Positions 44,477 through 53,027 of a stretch of 64,000 nucleotides of DNA are shown here, piece after piece. How positions within the stretch are numbered: position 1 is the first letter of the stretch; every line of letters starts with the position of its first letter. A program made the position numbers and the translations under genes. The stretch comes from Bradyrhizobium sp. AUGA SZCCT0283 (GTDB taxonomy: Bacteria > Pseudomonadota > Alphaproteobacteria > Rhizobiales > Xanthobacteraceae). Where the stretch lies: NCBI RefSeq assembly GCF_018130385.1, contig NZ_JAFCLU010000030.1, forward strand, positions 16,738-80,737, in the 5' to 3' direction. The notes beneath the pieces were generated by a model. It made no database searches. It saw nothing but the letters and a program-made list of their open reading frames with translations, and was not told the origin of the DNA.

Positions 44477-45469
44477 CTACTTCACCAACCAACCCTGTTC
44501 GCCGGCCACCTGCTTCACGTGTTCGAGGTCCTGCTTGATGAAATCGTCGAACGCAGCGCCCGTCAGGAAGGTGTCAACCTGCGAGGTCTTCTCGATGTAG
44601 TCCTTCCATTCGGACGTCGCCTGCACCTTCTTCATGAGATCGACGTAGAAGGCCGCCTGCTCCGCGCTGACCTTGCCCGGCAGCCACACCGTCCGCGGCT
44701 GCTCATATTGCGAAATCGCCAGCCCCTGCTCGACGCAGGTCGGCACGTCGCTCCAGCCTTCGGTTGCCGTGACCTTCGGCCCCTTCGGCAACCGCTTCGG
44801 GCTGAAGGCACAGAGCGGGCGCTGGGTACTGCCGCGCCACTGCCCAAGGCTCTCGGAGGGATTGTTGACGTGCGCATCGATATGGCCGCCGGCCAGCTGC
44901 ACGGCGGCCTCGGCGCCGCTCTTGAATGGGATGTAGGTGAATTTGACGCGCGCCGCCTTCTCGATCATCCGCGTCAAGACCTCGTCGGTGTCCTTGGACT
45001 GCGCGCCGCCCATTTTGAACTCGGTCGCGGCGGCCGCCTTGAGAAAGTCGCCCGCCGTCTTGAAGGGCGCGTCCTGTTTCACCCACAGCAGGAATTCGTC
45101 CTGCGCCATGGCGGCGATCGGGGTGAGATCGGTGTAGTTGAAGGCGACCTTGGAGACGAGCGGTTGCTGCCACGCGTTCGAGGTGCCGAAGATCACCTTG
45201 TAGGGATCGCCGGCGGACGCCTTGCCGTAGACATAGCCTTCCGCCCCGCTGCCGCCGCCCTTGTTGACGACCACGACCGGCTGATCGGTCAATTTGTATT
45301 TGGTGACGATGCCCTGGACAGCGCGCGCGAGATTGTCGGTGCCGCCGCCCGGCCCCGCGGTTGCGACGAACTCGATCGGCTTCTGCGGCTGCCAGGCCGC
45401 GGCGGCCGGAATCGCGCCCGCGAGCATAAACGCTGTCGTGGACAGCAGGAGTTTTGCAGTGATCTTCAT
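44477..45469 (-). CDS. tctC: Tripartite tricarboxylate transporter, periplasmic binding protein
   Basis: A 330-residue exported receptor. The Sec signal covers residues 1-25 (LLLSTTAFMLAGAIPAAAA). The TctC/Bug fold follows: KPIEFVATAGPGGGTDNLAR, VVVVNKGGGSGAEGYVYGKA, and GGHIDAHVNNPSESLGQWRG. Bug proteins bind diverse carboxylates, including aromatic and amino acids, so the ligand is open. It lies 51 bases after the CoA-transferase gene. Confidence 0.95.
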   Translation of the reverse strand: MKITAKLLLSTTAFMLAGAIPAAAAWQPQKPIEFVATAGPGGGTDNLARAVQGIVTKYKLTDQPVVVVNKGGGSGAEGYVYGKASAGDPYKVIFGTSNAWQQPLVSKVAFNYTDLTPIAAMAQDEFLLWVKQDAPFKTAGDFLKAAAATEFKMGGAQSKDTDEVLTRMIEKAARVKFTYIPFKSGAEAAVQLAGGHIDAHVNNPSESLGQWRGSTQRPLCAFSPKRLPKGPKVTATEGWSDVPTCVEQGLAISQYEQPRTVWLPGKVSAEQAAFYVDLMKKVQATSEWKDYIEKTSQVDTFLTGAAFDDFIKQDLEHVKQVAGEQGWLVK

Positions 45470-45519
45470 GGTTTCCTCCGGGTAGGCGTTTTTTGTTCCT
45501 TTGGATTTTCGTCTTCTCG

Positions 45520-46773
45520 TCAGGCGACCTGCTCCTTGCGGCCGGCCGGGGCGGCAACGACCGCGCCCTCCCGCTCGAACGCGTCGATCTGCGCCTGGTC
45601 AAAACCATGTTCGCGCAGCACCTCGCGCGTATGCTCGCCATAGACGGGCGCGCCCGAACGCACCTTGCCGGGCGTCGCCGAGAATTTGACCGGTAGCCCG
45701 ATCGTCTTCACTGGTCCGAGCGTCGAATGTTCGACCTCGACCACCATGTCGCGCGCCAGCGTCTGCGGATCGCTCAGCGCTTCCAGCATGTCGTGAACGG
45801 GGCCGCAGGGCACGCCCTTCTCGTCAAGTGCCGCCAGCCAATGCGCCCGCGTCTGTTTCCGGAAGCGGACGCTCAGTTCGGTTTCGAGTTCCTTCAAATG
45901 CGCCATACGGTCGGAGCCGTTGACGAAGCGCGGGTCGGAGGCCAGTTTCAGCGCATCGAGCGCTTCCAGCATCAACAGCCAATGCTTCTTGTTGGCGCCG
46001 CCTACCACGAGCCAGCCGTCGGATGCTTCGAACGCCTGATACGGCGCGTTGAGCGGATGGGCCGAGCCCATCGCGCGCGGCGCCACATTGCTGGCGAGCG
46101 CAATCGTCGACTGCCAATAGGTCTGCACCAGCGCCGCCTCGTAGAGCGATGTCTCCACCCATTGCCCTTCACCGGTCTTGAGCCGGTGCGAATAGGCGGC
46201 AAGGATGCCCATGCTGGCCAACAGTCCGGCTGTGATATCGGACAGCGGCGGACCGCATTTCACCGGCGGGCCGTCCGGCCGTTCGCCTGTAAAACTCATG
46301 ATGCCGCTCATCGCCTGGGCGACCAGATCGAAGCCACGGCGATGCCGGTACGGGCCGGTGCGGCCGAAACCGGACAACGAGCAATAGATCAGCGCCGGAA
46401 AATCCCTGTGCAGTTCCTCATAACCGAAGCCGAGCCGCTCCATCGCGCCCGGCGCGAAATTCTCGACCAGAACGTCGGCGCCGGCGATCAGCCGCCGCAG
46501 CACTTCCTTGCCGCCTGCGGTCTTCAGGTCGAGCACTATGCCGCGCTTGTTGCGGTTCATCATCAGGAAGGAAGCCGCCTCGTCGCCGATCTTCGGCGGC
46601 ACCGAATGCCGCGTGTCGTCGCCATTCGGCCATTTCTCGATCTTGATGACGTCAGCGCCCATGTCGGCGAGCATCAGGGTGCAGGTCGGCCCCGCCATCA
46701 CATGGGTGAGATCGATGACCTTGAGGCCGGCGAGCGGTCCCGAACGCTGTGTCTTGTCGTTTTGAACGGACAT
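45520..46773 (-). CDS. CaiB/BaiF-family (class III) CoA-transferase
   Basis: A 417-residue CoA-transferase. The N-terminal motif is GPLAGLKVIDLTHVMAGPTC, with MLADMGADVIKIEKWPNGDD; the catalytic aspartate region is VLVENFAPGAMERLGFGYEE, followed by LIYCSLSGFGRTGPYRHRRG. Such enzymes move CoA between carboxylic acids (formyl-CoA, succinyl-CoA and other donors). In this operon it probably activates the acid imported by TctABC, so that the hydratase can act on it. It lies nine bases after the hydratase gene. Confidence 0.92.
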   Translation of the reverse strand: MSVQNDKTQRSGPLAGLKVIDLTHVMAGPTCTLMLADMGADVIKIEKWPNGDDTRHSVPPKIGDEAASFLMMNRNKRGIVLDLKTAGGKEVLRRLIAGADVLVENFAPGAMERLGFGYEELHRDFPALIYCSLSGFGRTGPYRHRRGFDLVAQAMSGIMSFTGERPDGPPVKCGPPLSDITAGLLASMGILAAYSHRLKTGEGQWVETSLYEAALVQTYWQSTIALASNVAPRAMGSAHPLNAPYQAFEASDGWLVVGGANKKHWLLMLEALDALKLASDPRFVNGSDRMAHLKELETELSVRFRKQTRAHWLAALDEKGVPCGPVHDMLEALSDPQTLARDMVVEVEHSTLGPVKTIGLPVKFSATPGKVRSGAPVYGEHTREVLREHGFDQAQIDAFEREGAVVAAPAGRKEQVA

Positions 46774-46782
46774 TAAGGGCCC

Positions 46783-47583
46783 CTACTGACCGCGCCATTG
46801 CGGCGCGCGCTTGGTGAGAAACGCGTCGAGCCCTTCACGGAAATCCCGGCTGGTGTAGCACATCAGGATGAGGTCTTCGCCCTCCTCGCGCGTCAGCCGC
46901 TTCTGCAACCGGGCGACCGCCTGCTTGGTCGCGCTCAGCGTCAGCGGCGCGTTGCCGGCAACGAGCCTTGCGATCTCATCGGCGCGCGTGTCGAGCGTGG
47001 CCAGATCATCGACGACTTCCGTGAGCAGGCCCACGGAGGCCGCTTCCCCGGCTTCGACAAGACGTGCGGTAAAGATCAGATCCTTGACGCGCGCCGGACC
47101 GATCAACGCGGTAATGCGGCCGACATTCGACATCGACAGGCAATTGCCGAGCGTGCGCGCGATCGGAAAGCCCATCCGCGTGCTCCTGGTGCCGATGCGC
47201 AGGTCGCAGGCGGCCGCGATCCCCGCGCCGCCGCCGGTGCAGGCGCCGTTGATGGCGGCAATGGTCGGCACCCGGCACGTTTCGAGAATGCCGAGCACGC
47301 GGTCGATGCGGTTCTCATAGTCGAGCGCGTCCTGCGGCGTCTTGAAGGCACGGAACTGGTTGATGTCGGTGCCTGCGGCAAACGCCTTGTCGCCGGCGCC
47401 CCGCAACACCAGCACCTTGATCGTTTGGTCGCGGTTGGCGCGTTCGCAGATCTCGGCCAGCCGCTCATACATCTCGAACGTGAAGGCATTGCGCGCCTGC
47501 GGCCGGTTGAAGGTTACCCGGCCGATCCCGTCATCGAGGATAAACAGGAGGTCATCCTCTCGCCCCGTTAGTTCCTGATCCAC
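46783..47583 (-). CDS. Enoyl-CoA hydratase/isomerase family protein
   Basis: A 266-residue crotonase-fold enzyme. I choose the GTG at 47583 (reading VDQELTGREDDLLF) with AGGGG about nine bases upstream; the frame is open further, but those 79 codons cross the AT-rich promoter and have no similarity. The crotonase core is VTFNRPQARNAFTFEMYERL, the oxyanion-hole segment is KAFAAGTDINQF, and the second is INGACTGGGAGIAAACDLRI. The position of the usual catalytic Glu in the latter half is changed (GFPIARTLG), so hydration of a particular substrate is uncertain. It is the first gene of the catabolic operon. Confidence 0.88.
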   Translation of the reverse strand: MDQELTGREDDLLFILDDGIGRVTFNRPQARNAFTFEMYERLAEICERANRDQTIKVLVLRGAGDKAFAAGTDINQFRAFKTPQDALDYENRIDRVLGILETCRVPTIAAINGACTGGGAGIAAACDLRIGTRSTRMGFPIARTLGNCLSMSNVGRITALIGPARVKDLIFTARLVEAGEAASVGLLTEVVDDLATLDTRADEIARLVAGNAPLTLSATKQAVARLQKRLTREEGEDLILMCYTSRDFREGLDAFLTKRAPQWRGQ

Positions 47584-47613
47584 GTCGCCATCCCCTGCGT
47601 TAATCGATTTTAA

Positions 47614-47696
47614 CCAATTCTGAATGCAAAAATATGATTTAGCAAGCTGGAACCAGTATAAATCCGGTGATATAGCCATTTTTGCATTCAAATTGG
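47614..47696. promoter_or_regulatory. Long inverted repeat in the GntR / catabolic operon intergenic region
   Basis: CCAATTCTGAATGCAAAAAT (47614-47633) and ATTTTTGCATTCAAATTGG (47678-47696) are complementary except for one missing base; the 13-base core TGAATGCAAAAAT is exact. The spacing is 44 bases. It lies in the 125-base gap between divergent genes and covers both probable promoters. Two regulator-bound sites joined by a DNA loop is the simplest reading. Confidence 0.7.
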
Positions 47697-47708
47697 ATAT
47701 TTTGGGCG

Positions 47709-48368
47709 ATGCTTCATGAGGAAGTCGTAGGCCGCGTCCGCGCCATGCTGCTCGATGGCGAGATTCCGCCCGGCGCGCGGATTCCCGAGCGCGACCTCTG
47801 TGAAAAGCTGCAGATCTCACGCACGCCGCTGCGCGAAGCCCTCAAGGTGCTCGCCGCCGAGGGCCTGGTCCAGTTACTGCCGAACCGCGGCTCGCGTGCG
47901 GCCAGGCTGACCGACAAGGACATGCGCGACCTGTTCGAGGTGTGCCAGGGGCTTGAAGCGCTGGCCGGCGAACTCGCCTGCGAACGCATCACGGATGCCG
48001 AGATCGCCGACGTCGCCGCAGCCCACGCCGCAATGGTGCGGCACTACGGAGACCGCGACCTTCTGCAGTACTACCGCTGCAACCGCTATATCCACGAGGC
48101 GATCATCGCCGCGGCCGGCAACCCGGTGCTGTCCGGCCTCTATGATTCCGTCACGGCCCGCATTCGCCGCGCGCGCTACGTCACGCCAATGACGCCGCGG
48201 CGCTGGGCGCTGGCGGTGCAGGAGCACGAAGCGATCCTCAATGCGCTGCAACGCCGCGACGGCGTGGGGCTGTCGCATATCCTGCGCGCGCATCTGCGCC
48301 ACAAGCGCGACGAGGTCCTGCAGGCAGGCTTCGCAGAGACCGAGCCTCAAGATCAGGCTCGCGACTAA
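47709..48368 (+). CDS. GntR-family regulator, FCD (FadR-type) subfamily
   Basis: A 219-residue regulator. ATG 47709 (MLHEEVVGRVRAMLLDGEIP) is used rather than a TTG nine codons upstream that lies inside the inverted repeat. The winged helix covers residues 5-70 (PGARIPERDLCEKLQISRTP, LREALKVLAAEGLVQLLPNR). The FCD ligand domain follows, with metal-binding type residues in NRYIHEAIIAAAGNP and HEAILNALQRRD. It is divergent from the hydratase/CoA-transferase/tct operon and most likely responds to that pathway's substrate. Confidence 0.93.
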   Translation: MLHEEVVGRVRAMLLDGEIPPGARIPERDLCEKLQISRTPLREALKVLAAEGLVQLLPNRGSRAARLTDKDMRDLFEVCQGLEALAGELACERITDAEIADVAAAHAAMVRHYGDRDLLQYYRCNRYIHEAIIAAAGNPVLSGLYDSVTARIRRARYVTPMTPRRWALAVQEHEAILNALQRRDGVGLSHILRAHLRHKRDEVLQAGFAETEPQDQARD

Positions 48369-48646
48369 TAGCTGCGTCAGGCTTGGTGCCGATCGAAGCG
48401 CACGTCCATCTCCATTGGCGAATTCGACCGCTGACGCGCCCGCACCGAACGGCTCCGGGCTTTTGCGGAGTAGTTTTCTCCAAACGATAACCACCCGTTC
48501 ACCATGACGGCGAATCCCGCCGTCCGATCAACCAAAAACTTCACGCCTCAAGTTCCCTTATACCTTTGATGCCTAGTCATACCTCCGGGGATGGCTGCCA
48601 TTTGCCGTGTAGTTGGGACGTCCCTGCGTAAGAGTAGTAAAAGCGT
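48369..48646. other. Intergenic region upstream of cpaB
   Basis: 278 bases with no supported gene, between the GntR gene and cpaB, which face the same way. It holds a small perfect hairpin (GACGGCG, AATCC, CGCCGTC at 48506-48524). It presumably includes the cpa promoter; no clear boxes were found. Confidence 0.45.
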
Positions 48647-49444
48647 ATGAATATCGCACGTGTCGTCGTTCTGATCATCGCCTTGAGTGCCGGCGGTGTC
48701 GCCGCCTATCTCGCCCGTGGCACGGAAGAAAAATCGCGCACCGTGGCCGAACCGGTCGCGCAATTGCCGACGGCGGAAATTCTGGTCGCGAAGTCCGACA
48801 TCGGGCTCGGTCAGCCGGTCAAGCCCGAGGACCTGCAATGGCAGACCTGGCCGGCTTCGGCCGGCAATAATCTGGTCAACCGCGCCAGCAGGGCCGACGC
48901 CATCAAGGAAATCGCTGGTTCGATTGCGCGCGCTCCCTTCATCGCGGGCGAGCCGATCCGTGAGCAGAAGCTGGTCAAGGCCAACGGCTCCGGCTTCATG
49001 GCGGCCATCCTGCCGACCGGCATGCGGGCGATCTCGACCGAGATCTCGCCGGAAACCGGCGCCGGCGGCTTCATCCTGCCCAACGACCGCGTCGACGTCA
49101 TCCTCTCCAAGCGCGAAAAGAATCCGGACGGCAAAGGACCCGATGTCGTCCAGTCGGAAATCATTCTCTCCAACATCCGTGTGCTGGCGATCGATCAGGC
49201 GCCGAAGGAAAAAGAGGGCGTCAACACCCTCGTCGGCCGCACTGTCACGCTCGAACTGAAGCCCGAGCAGGCCGAGACGCTGGCGCGCGCACGCCAGAGC
49301 GGCACGCTGGCGCTCGCGCTGCGCAGCATCACCGATGTCAACGCGACGGCCGAAGGCCGGTCCGAGGATCAGGTTAAAAAACGAAGCGAGAGCGTCAACG
49401 TGGTTCGCTACGGGGTCGCCAATCAAACGACGGCACAGAAGTGA
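48647..49444 (+). CDS. cpaB: Flp pilus assembly protein CpaB
   Basis: A 265-residue periplasmic protein with one N-terminal membrane helix (NIARVVVLIIALSAGGVAAY) and an SAF/CpaB beta-clip domain (ILVAKSDIGLGQPVKPEDLQ). The RcpC/CpaB domain is in the middle (GMRAISTEISPETGAGGFIL, PNDRVDVILS). It helps assemble the secretin of the Tad/Flp pilus. It is the first gene of cpaBCDE, with the next frame beginning at its stop. Confidence 0.93.
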   Translation: MNIARVVVLIIALSAGGVAAYLARGTEEKSRTVAEPVAQLPTAEILVAKSDIGLGQPVKPEDLQWQTWPASAGNNLVNRASRADAIKEIAGSIARAPFIAGEPIREQKLVKANGSGFMAAILPTGMRAISTEISPETGAGGFILPNDRVDVILSKREKNPDGKGPDVVQSEIILSNIRVLAIDQAPKEKEGVNTLVGRTVTLELKPEQAETLARARQSGTLALALRSITDVNATAEGRSEDQVKKRSESVNVVRYGVANQTTAQK

Positions 49445-49461
49445 CCGAAAGGACGCCCGAG

Positions 49462-50931
49462 ATGAAGTTTGGGGAAAATCAGTCAGCGATGCGAACCGTA
49501 GCGGCGCGCACCCTGTTATTGTCGGCCGTCGCCGCGCTGACGCTCGCTCCGCTGCTGCCCGTCGTCGCAGCCGAGTCTGAAAAGGATCCGGTAACGACCT
49601 CCGCCCTCGGCTCGGTCAAGATGCGCTTCCTGTCGCTCGGCATCGGCAAGTCGATGGTCGTCGACCTGCCGCGCGAGGTGAAGGATGTGCTGGTCGCCGA
49701 TCCGAAGATCGCCAATGCCGTCATTCGCTCCCCGCAACGCGCCTATATCATCGGCGGCGCGGTCGGCCAGACCAACGTCGTGTTTTTCGACGGCGATGGC
49801 CAGCAGATCGCTTCCTACGACATCGCAGTCAAGCGTGATCTCAACGGCGTGCGGGCCGCGCTGCGGCAGTCGATGCCGGGGATTCAGATCGAGGGCGTCG
49901 GCGACAGCGTGCTGCTGACCGGCTCGGTGTCGAGCCCGGTCGAAGCCCAGCAGGCCGGTGAAGTCGCCGCGCGGCTGGTCGGCGGGGCCGACAAGGTTGT
50001 CAACTCGATCGTGGTTCGCGGCCGCGACCAGGTGATGTTGAAGGTCACTGTCGCGGAAGTCCGGCGAGACATCGTCAAGCAATTGGGTGTCGATCTCAGT
50101 GCCAGCATGAATTACGGCACCGCGGCGGTCGTTTTCAACAATAGCAATCCGTTCACCGCCAGCAATGCTCCGCTCGTCTCCGGCAACGGCTTGGCCGCGG
50201 CGGCTTTGAACAAAGCTGGTCTGCCGTCGGTCACCGCTACCCTGCGCGCGATGGAGAGCGCGGGCGTGGTGCGGACGCTGGCGGAGCCAAATCTGACGGC
50301 GATCTCCGGCGAGTCCGCGACATTTATTTCAGGCGGCGAATTTCCCATTCCGACCGGCGTATCCTGCCAAACGACGACGGCGGGCGCGATCGGACAATGC
50401 GTCCAGACGGTCAGTTTCAAGAAATTCGGCATCTCGCTCAACTTCACGCCGGTCGTGCTGACGGAGGGACGGATCAGCCTGAGGGTGATGACCGAAGTGT
50501 CAGAAGTCTCGACCGAAAACTCTCTGACCGGCGGCCAAAACGGAACAACCATCCCCTCGATCAAGACGCGTCGCGCGGAAACCACGCTGGAAATTCCGTC
50601 CGGCGGCTCAGTCGCGATGGCGGGACTGATCCAGGAACAAACCAAGCAGGCCATCAACGGATTGCCCGGCGCGGACCAGATACCGATTTTTGGAGCGCTT
50701 TTCAGGAGCCAGGACTACGTCAACCATCAGACCGAGCTGATGGTCATCGTGACGCCCTATGTCGTTCGGGCGGTGGCGCAGAAGGAACTGTCGCGGCCCG
50801 ATGACGGTTTTGCGCCGGCATCCGATTCGCAGTCCGCTTTGCTCGGGCGCATCAACCGGATCTACGGCGTCGCCGCCCGCGTCGATCCCGTCGGCGGGAT
50901 GCAGGGCAATTTCGGCTTCATCATTGATTGA
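49462..50931 (+). CDS. cpaC: Type II/III secretion secretin of the Tad pilus, CpaC
   Basis: A 489-residue outer membrane secretin. I use ATG 49462 (MKFGENQSAMRTVAARTLLL) with AAAGGA about ten bases upstream; a GTG at 49441 overlapping cpaB is possible. The signal peptide ends near PVVAAES. The N-terminal pilus-assembly domain (SLGIGKSMVVDLPREVKDVL) is followed by a BON-like region and the secretin domain (GVVRTLAEPNLTAISGESAT, FISGGEFPIP, GGSVAMAGLIQEQTKQAI). It forms the outer membrane pore for the Flp pilus. Confidence 0.95.
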   Translation: MKFGENQSAMRTVAARTLLLSAVAALTLAPLLPVVAAESEKDPVTTSALGSVKMRFLSLGIGKSMVVDLPREVKDVLVADPKIANAVIRSPQRAYIIGGAVGQTNVVFFDGDGQQIASYDIAVKRDLNGVRAALRQSMPGIQIEGVGDSVLLTGSVSSPVEAQQAGEVAARLVGGADKVVNSIVVRGRDQVMLKVTVAEVRRDIVKQLGVDLSASMNYGTAAVVFNNSNPFTASNAPLVSGNGLAAAALNKAGLPSVTATLRAMESAGVVRTLAEPNLTAISGESATFISGGEFPIPTGVSCQTTTAGAIGQCVQTVSFKKFGISLNFTPVVLTEGRISLRVMTEVSEVSTENSLTGGQNGTTIPSIKTRRAETTLEIPSGGSVAMAGLIQEQTKQAINGLPGADQIPIFGALFRSQDYVNHQTELMVIVTPYVVRAVAQKELSRPDDGFAPASDSQSALLGRINRIYGVAARVDPVGGMQGNFGFIID

Positions 50932-50971
50932 GATGCATGACTGTTCACCGAGTGGGGACGAGGACAGAACG

Positions 50972-51706
50972 ATGACAACGAGAATTCCGATCCATCGCGT
51001 CAAGGCCTTGCCGATGCTTGGCGCCCTGCTCGGCCTTTCGGCCGCGCTCGGCGCCTGCGTGCCGCACACCACGGAAATCGTGACCTCCAGCGTTGACTAC
51101 CGCCACCGTCATCCGATTGCGGTGACCGAAGCCGACCGCTCGATCGTGGTGTTCGTCGGTCATGCCCGCGGCGGCCTCTCCGGGTCGCAACGCACCGACG
51201 TCATGGGACTGGCGCAGACCTGGGTGCGTGAAGGCACCGGCGCTGTTATCGCCGATGTGCCGATCGATACGCCGAACGCTCGCGCGGCCGCGGCTTCGTT
51301 CCGGGAAATCCAGTCGGTGCTGATGGCGGGCGGCGTGCCCTCGCGCGCCATCACGCTGCGTCACTACCGGCCCGACGATCCCCGTACGCTGCCGACGATC
51401 CGGCTCAGCTACCCGAAGATTACGGCCGTGGCCGGACCTTGCGGGCTGTGGCCGCAAGACCTCGGACCGAATATCGACAATGTCGCCTACAATGAAAATC
51501 GCCCGTACCACAATTTCGGCTGCGCCACCCAGCGCAACCTTGCTGCAATGATCGACAATCCCGCCGATCTCGAACAGCCGCGCCCCGAGAGCCCCGCCTA
51601 TACGTCACGGCGCGATATCGCCTTTGACAAATACCGCAAGGGCGTTTCGACAGCGACCACCTATCCCGAATCCGACAAGGCCAAACTCAGCGATACAGGC
51701 AAATGA
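50972..51706 (+). CDS. cpaD: Tad pilus lipoprotein CpaD
   Basis: A 244-residue lipoprotein starting at ATG 50972 (MTTRIPIHRVKALPMLGALL) with a GAGGAC-type site in front. The lipobox is LSAALGAC. The CpaD fold is visible in RHPIAVTEADRSIVVFVGHA and PCGLWPQDLGPNIDNVAYNE, followed by FGCATQRNLAAMIDNPADLE, a conserved stretch. It supports the CpaC secretin. The stop overlaps the cpaE start as ATGA. Confidence 0.93.
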   Translation: MTTRIPIHRVKALPMLGALLGLSAALGACVPHTTEIVTSSVDYRHRHPIAVTEADRSIVVFVGHARGGLSGSQRTDVMGLAQTWVREGTGAVIADVPIDTPNARAAAASFREIQSVLMAGGVPSRAITLRHYRPDDPRTLPTIRLSYPKITAVAGPCGLWPQDLGPNIDNVAYNENRPYHNFGCATQRNLAAMIDNPADLEQPRPESPAYTSRRDIAFDKYRKGVSTATTYPESDKAKLSDTGK

Positions 51707-52986
51707 TCAGCCGCGTCTTTCAAAACTCAGACGATCAACTCGACGATATGCCGGCGCAGCCCGAGGAATACATCTCGCCGGCGCCACGCGTATCGGTGCA
51801 GGCCTTTTGCGCCAGTGTCGCAGTCGCAACCGCGGCGCGCGCGGCGAGCGAAGACCGCCGTCTCGGCAAGGCCCACCTTTCGGTTCACATGGGCGGCATT
51901 GCCGCCGCCATCGAGGCCTACCACACGGCGCCGACACCGAACGTCATCGTGCTGGAGACCGAACCCGGTTCCGATATACTCGAAGGGCTCGATGAACTCG
52001 CGAGCGTCTGCGACGCCGGCACCCGCGTCGTCGTGATCGGCAACGCCAACGACGTCACGCCCTATCGTGAACTGGTGCGGCGCGGCGTCAGCGACTACGT
52101 GACCGGACCGGTCGAACCGATCGACATTGTGCGCGCAATATGCGGTCTCTACGCGGCCTCCGAGGCCGTGGCCGTCGGCCGCATCATCGCCGTGGTCGGC
52201 GCCAAAGGCGGCGTCGGAGCCTCCACCGTCGCGCACAACGTGGCGTGGGCGATCGCGCGCGATCTCGCGCTGGATTCCGTCGTGATCGATCTCGACCTTG
52301 CCTTCGGCACCGCCAGCCTCGATTACAACCAGGATCCGGTTCAAGGCATCGCCAATGCGGTCTTCCAGCCAGAGCGGCCGGACTCCGCCTTCATGGAGCG
52401 TCTGCTGGCGAAGTGCACCGACCGCCTCGACCTGCTGGCGGCGCCGGCAACATTGGACCAGGTCTATGATTTCGGCGCCGATGCGTTCGATGCGATCTTC
52501 GATACGCTGCGCATGACGACCCCCTGCATCGTGCTCGACGTCCCCCATCAATGGTCGGCGTGGACCAAGCGCACGCTGGTCGGCGCGGACGACATTCTGA
52601 TCGTCGCCGAGCCCGATCTCGCCAACATGCGCAACGCCAAGAACATGCTGAACGTGCTGAAGGCGGCGCGGCCCAACGACCGGCCGCCGCTCTACTGCCT
52701 CAACCAGGTCGGCATGCACAAGCGTCCGGAGATCTCCACGCGGGAATTCGCCAAGGCGATCGAGAGCCAGCCAATCGCGGCCATTCCGTTCGATTCAAAG
52801 ATGTTCGGCACCGCCGCCAATAACGGCCAGATGATCGCGCAGATCGCCGCCAAGCATCGCATCACCACGATGTTCCTGCAGATGGCGCAACGCCTGACCG
52901 GCCATGCCGTGACCAAGCGGTCCCGGACCTCGTTCCTGGCGCCGATCATCAAGAAGCTGCAAGGCGCGACGGCCCGCAGGGCCTGA
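51703..52986 (+). CDS. cpaE: Pilus localisation ATPase-like protein CpaE (TadZ)
   Basis: A 427-residue two-domain protein. Residues about 25-150 are a receiver-like domain (VIVLETEPGSDILEGLDELA, VVVIGNANDVTPYRELVRRG) and about 155-400 a MinD/ParA ATPase. The ATPase loop is VVGAKGGVGASTVAHNVAWA: the first Lys is present, but the usual final GK[ST] is AS, as in many CpaE/TadZ proteins, so ATP hydrolysis may be weak. It places the pilus machine at the pole. It is the last plus-strand cpa gene here. Confidence 0.93.
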   Translation: MISRVFQNSDDQLDDMPAQPEEYISPAPRVSVQAFCASVAVATAARAASEDRRLGKAHLSVHMGGIAAAIEAYHTAPTPNVIVLETEPGSDILEGLDELASVCDAGTRVVVIGNANDVTPYRELVRRGVSDYVTGPVEPIDIVRAICGLYAASEAVAVGRIIAVVGAKGGVGASTVAHNVAWAIARDLALDSVVIDLDLAFGTASLDYNQDPVQGIANAVFQPERPDSAFMERLLAKCTDRLDLLAAPATLDQVYDFGADAFDAIFDTLRMTTPCIVLDVPHQWSAWTKRTLVGADDILIVAEPDLANMRNAKNMLNVLKAARPNDRPPLYCLNQVGMHKRPEISTREFAKAIESQPIAAIPFDSKMFGTAANNGQMIAQIAAKHRITTMFLQMAQRLTGHAVTKRSRTSFLAPIIKKLQGATARRA

Positions 52987-53027
52987 GCAAACAACGACGG
53001 CGGCGGCAGCGCCTTGAGCGCTGACGC

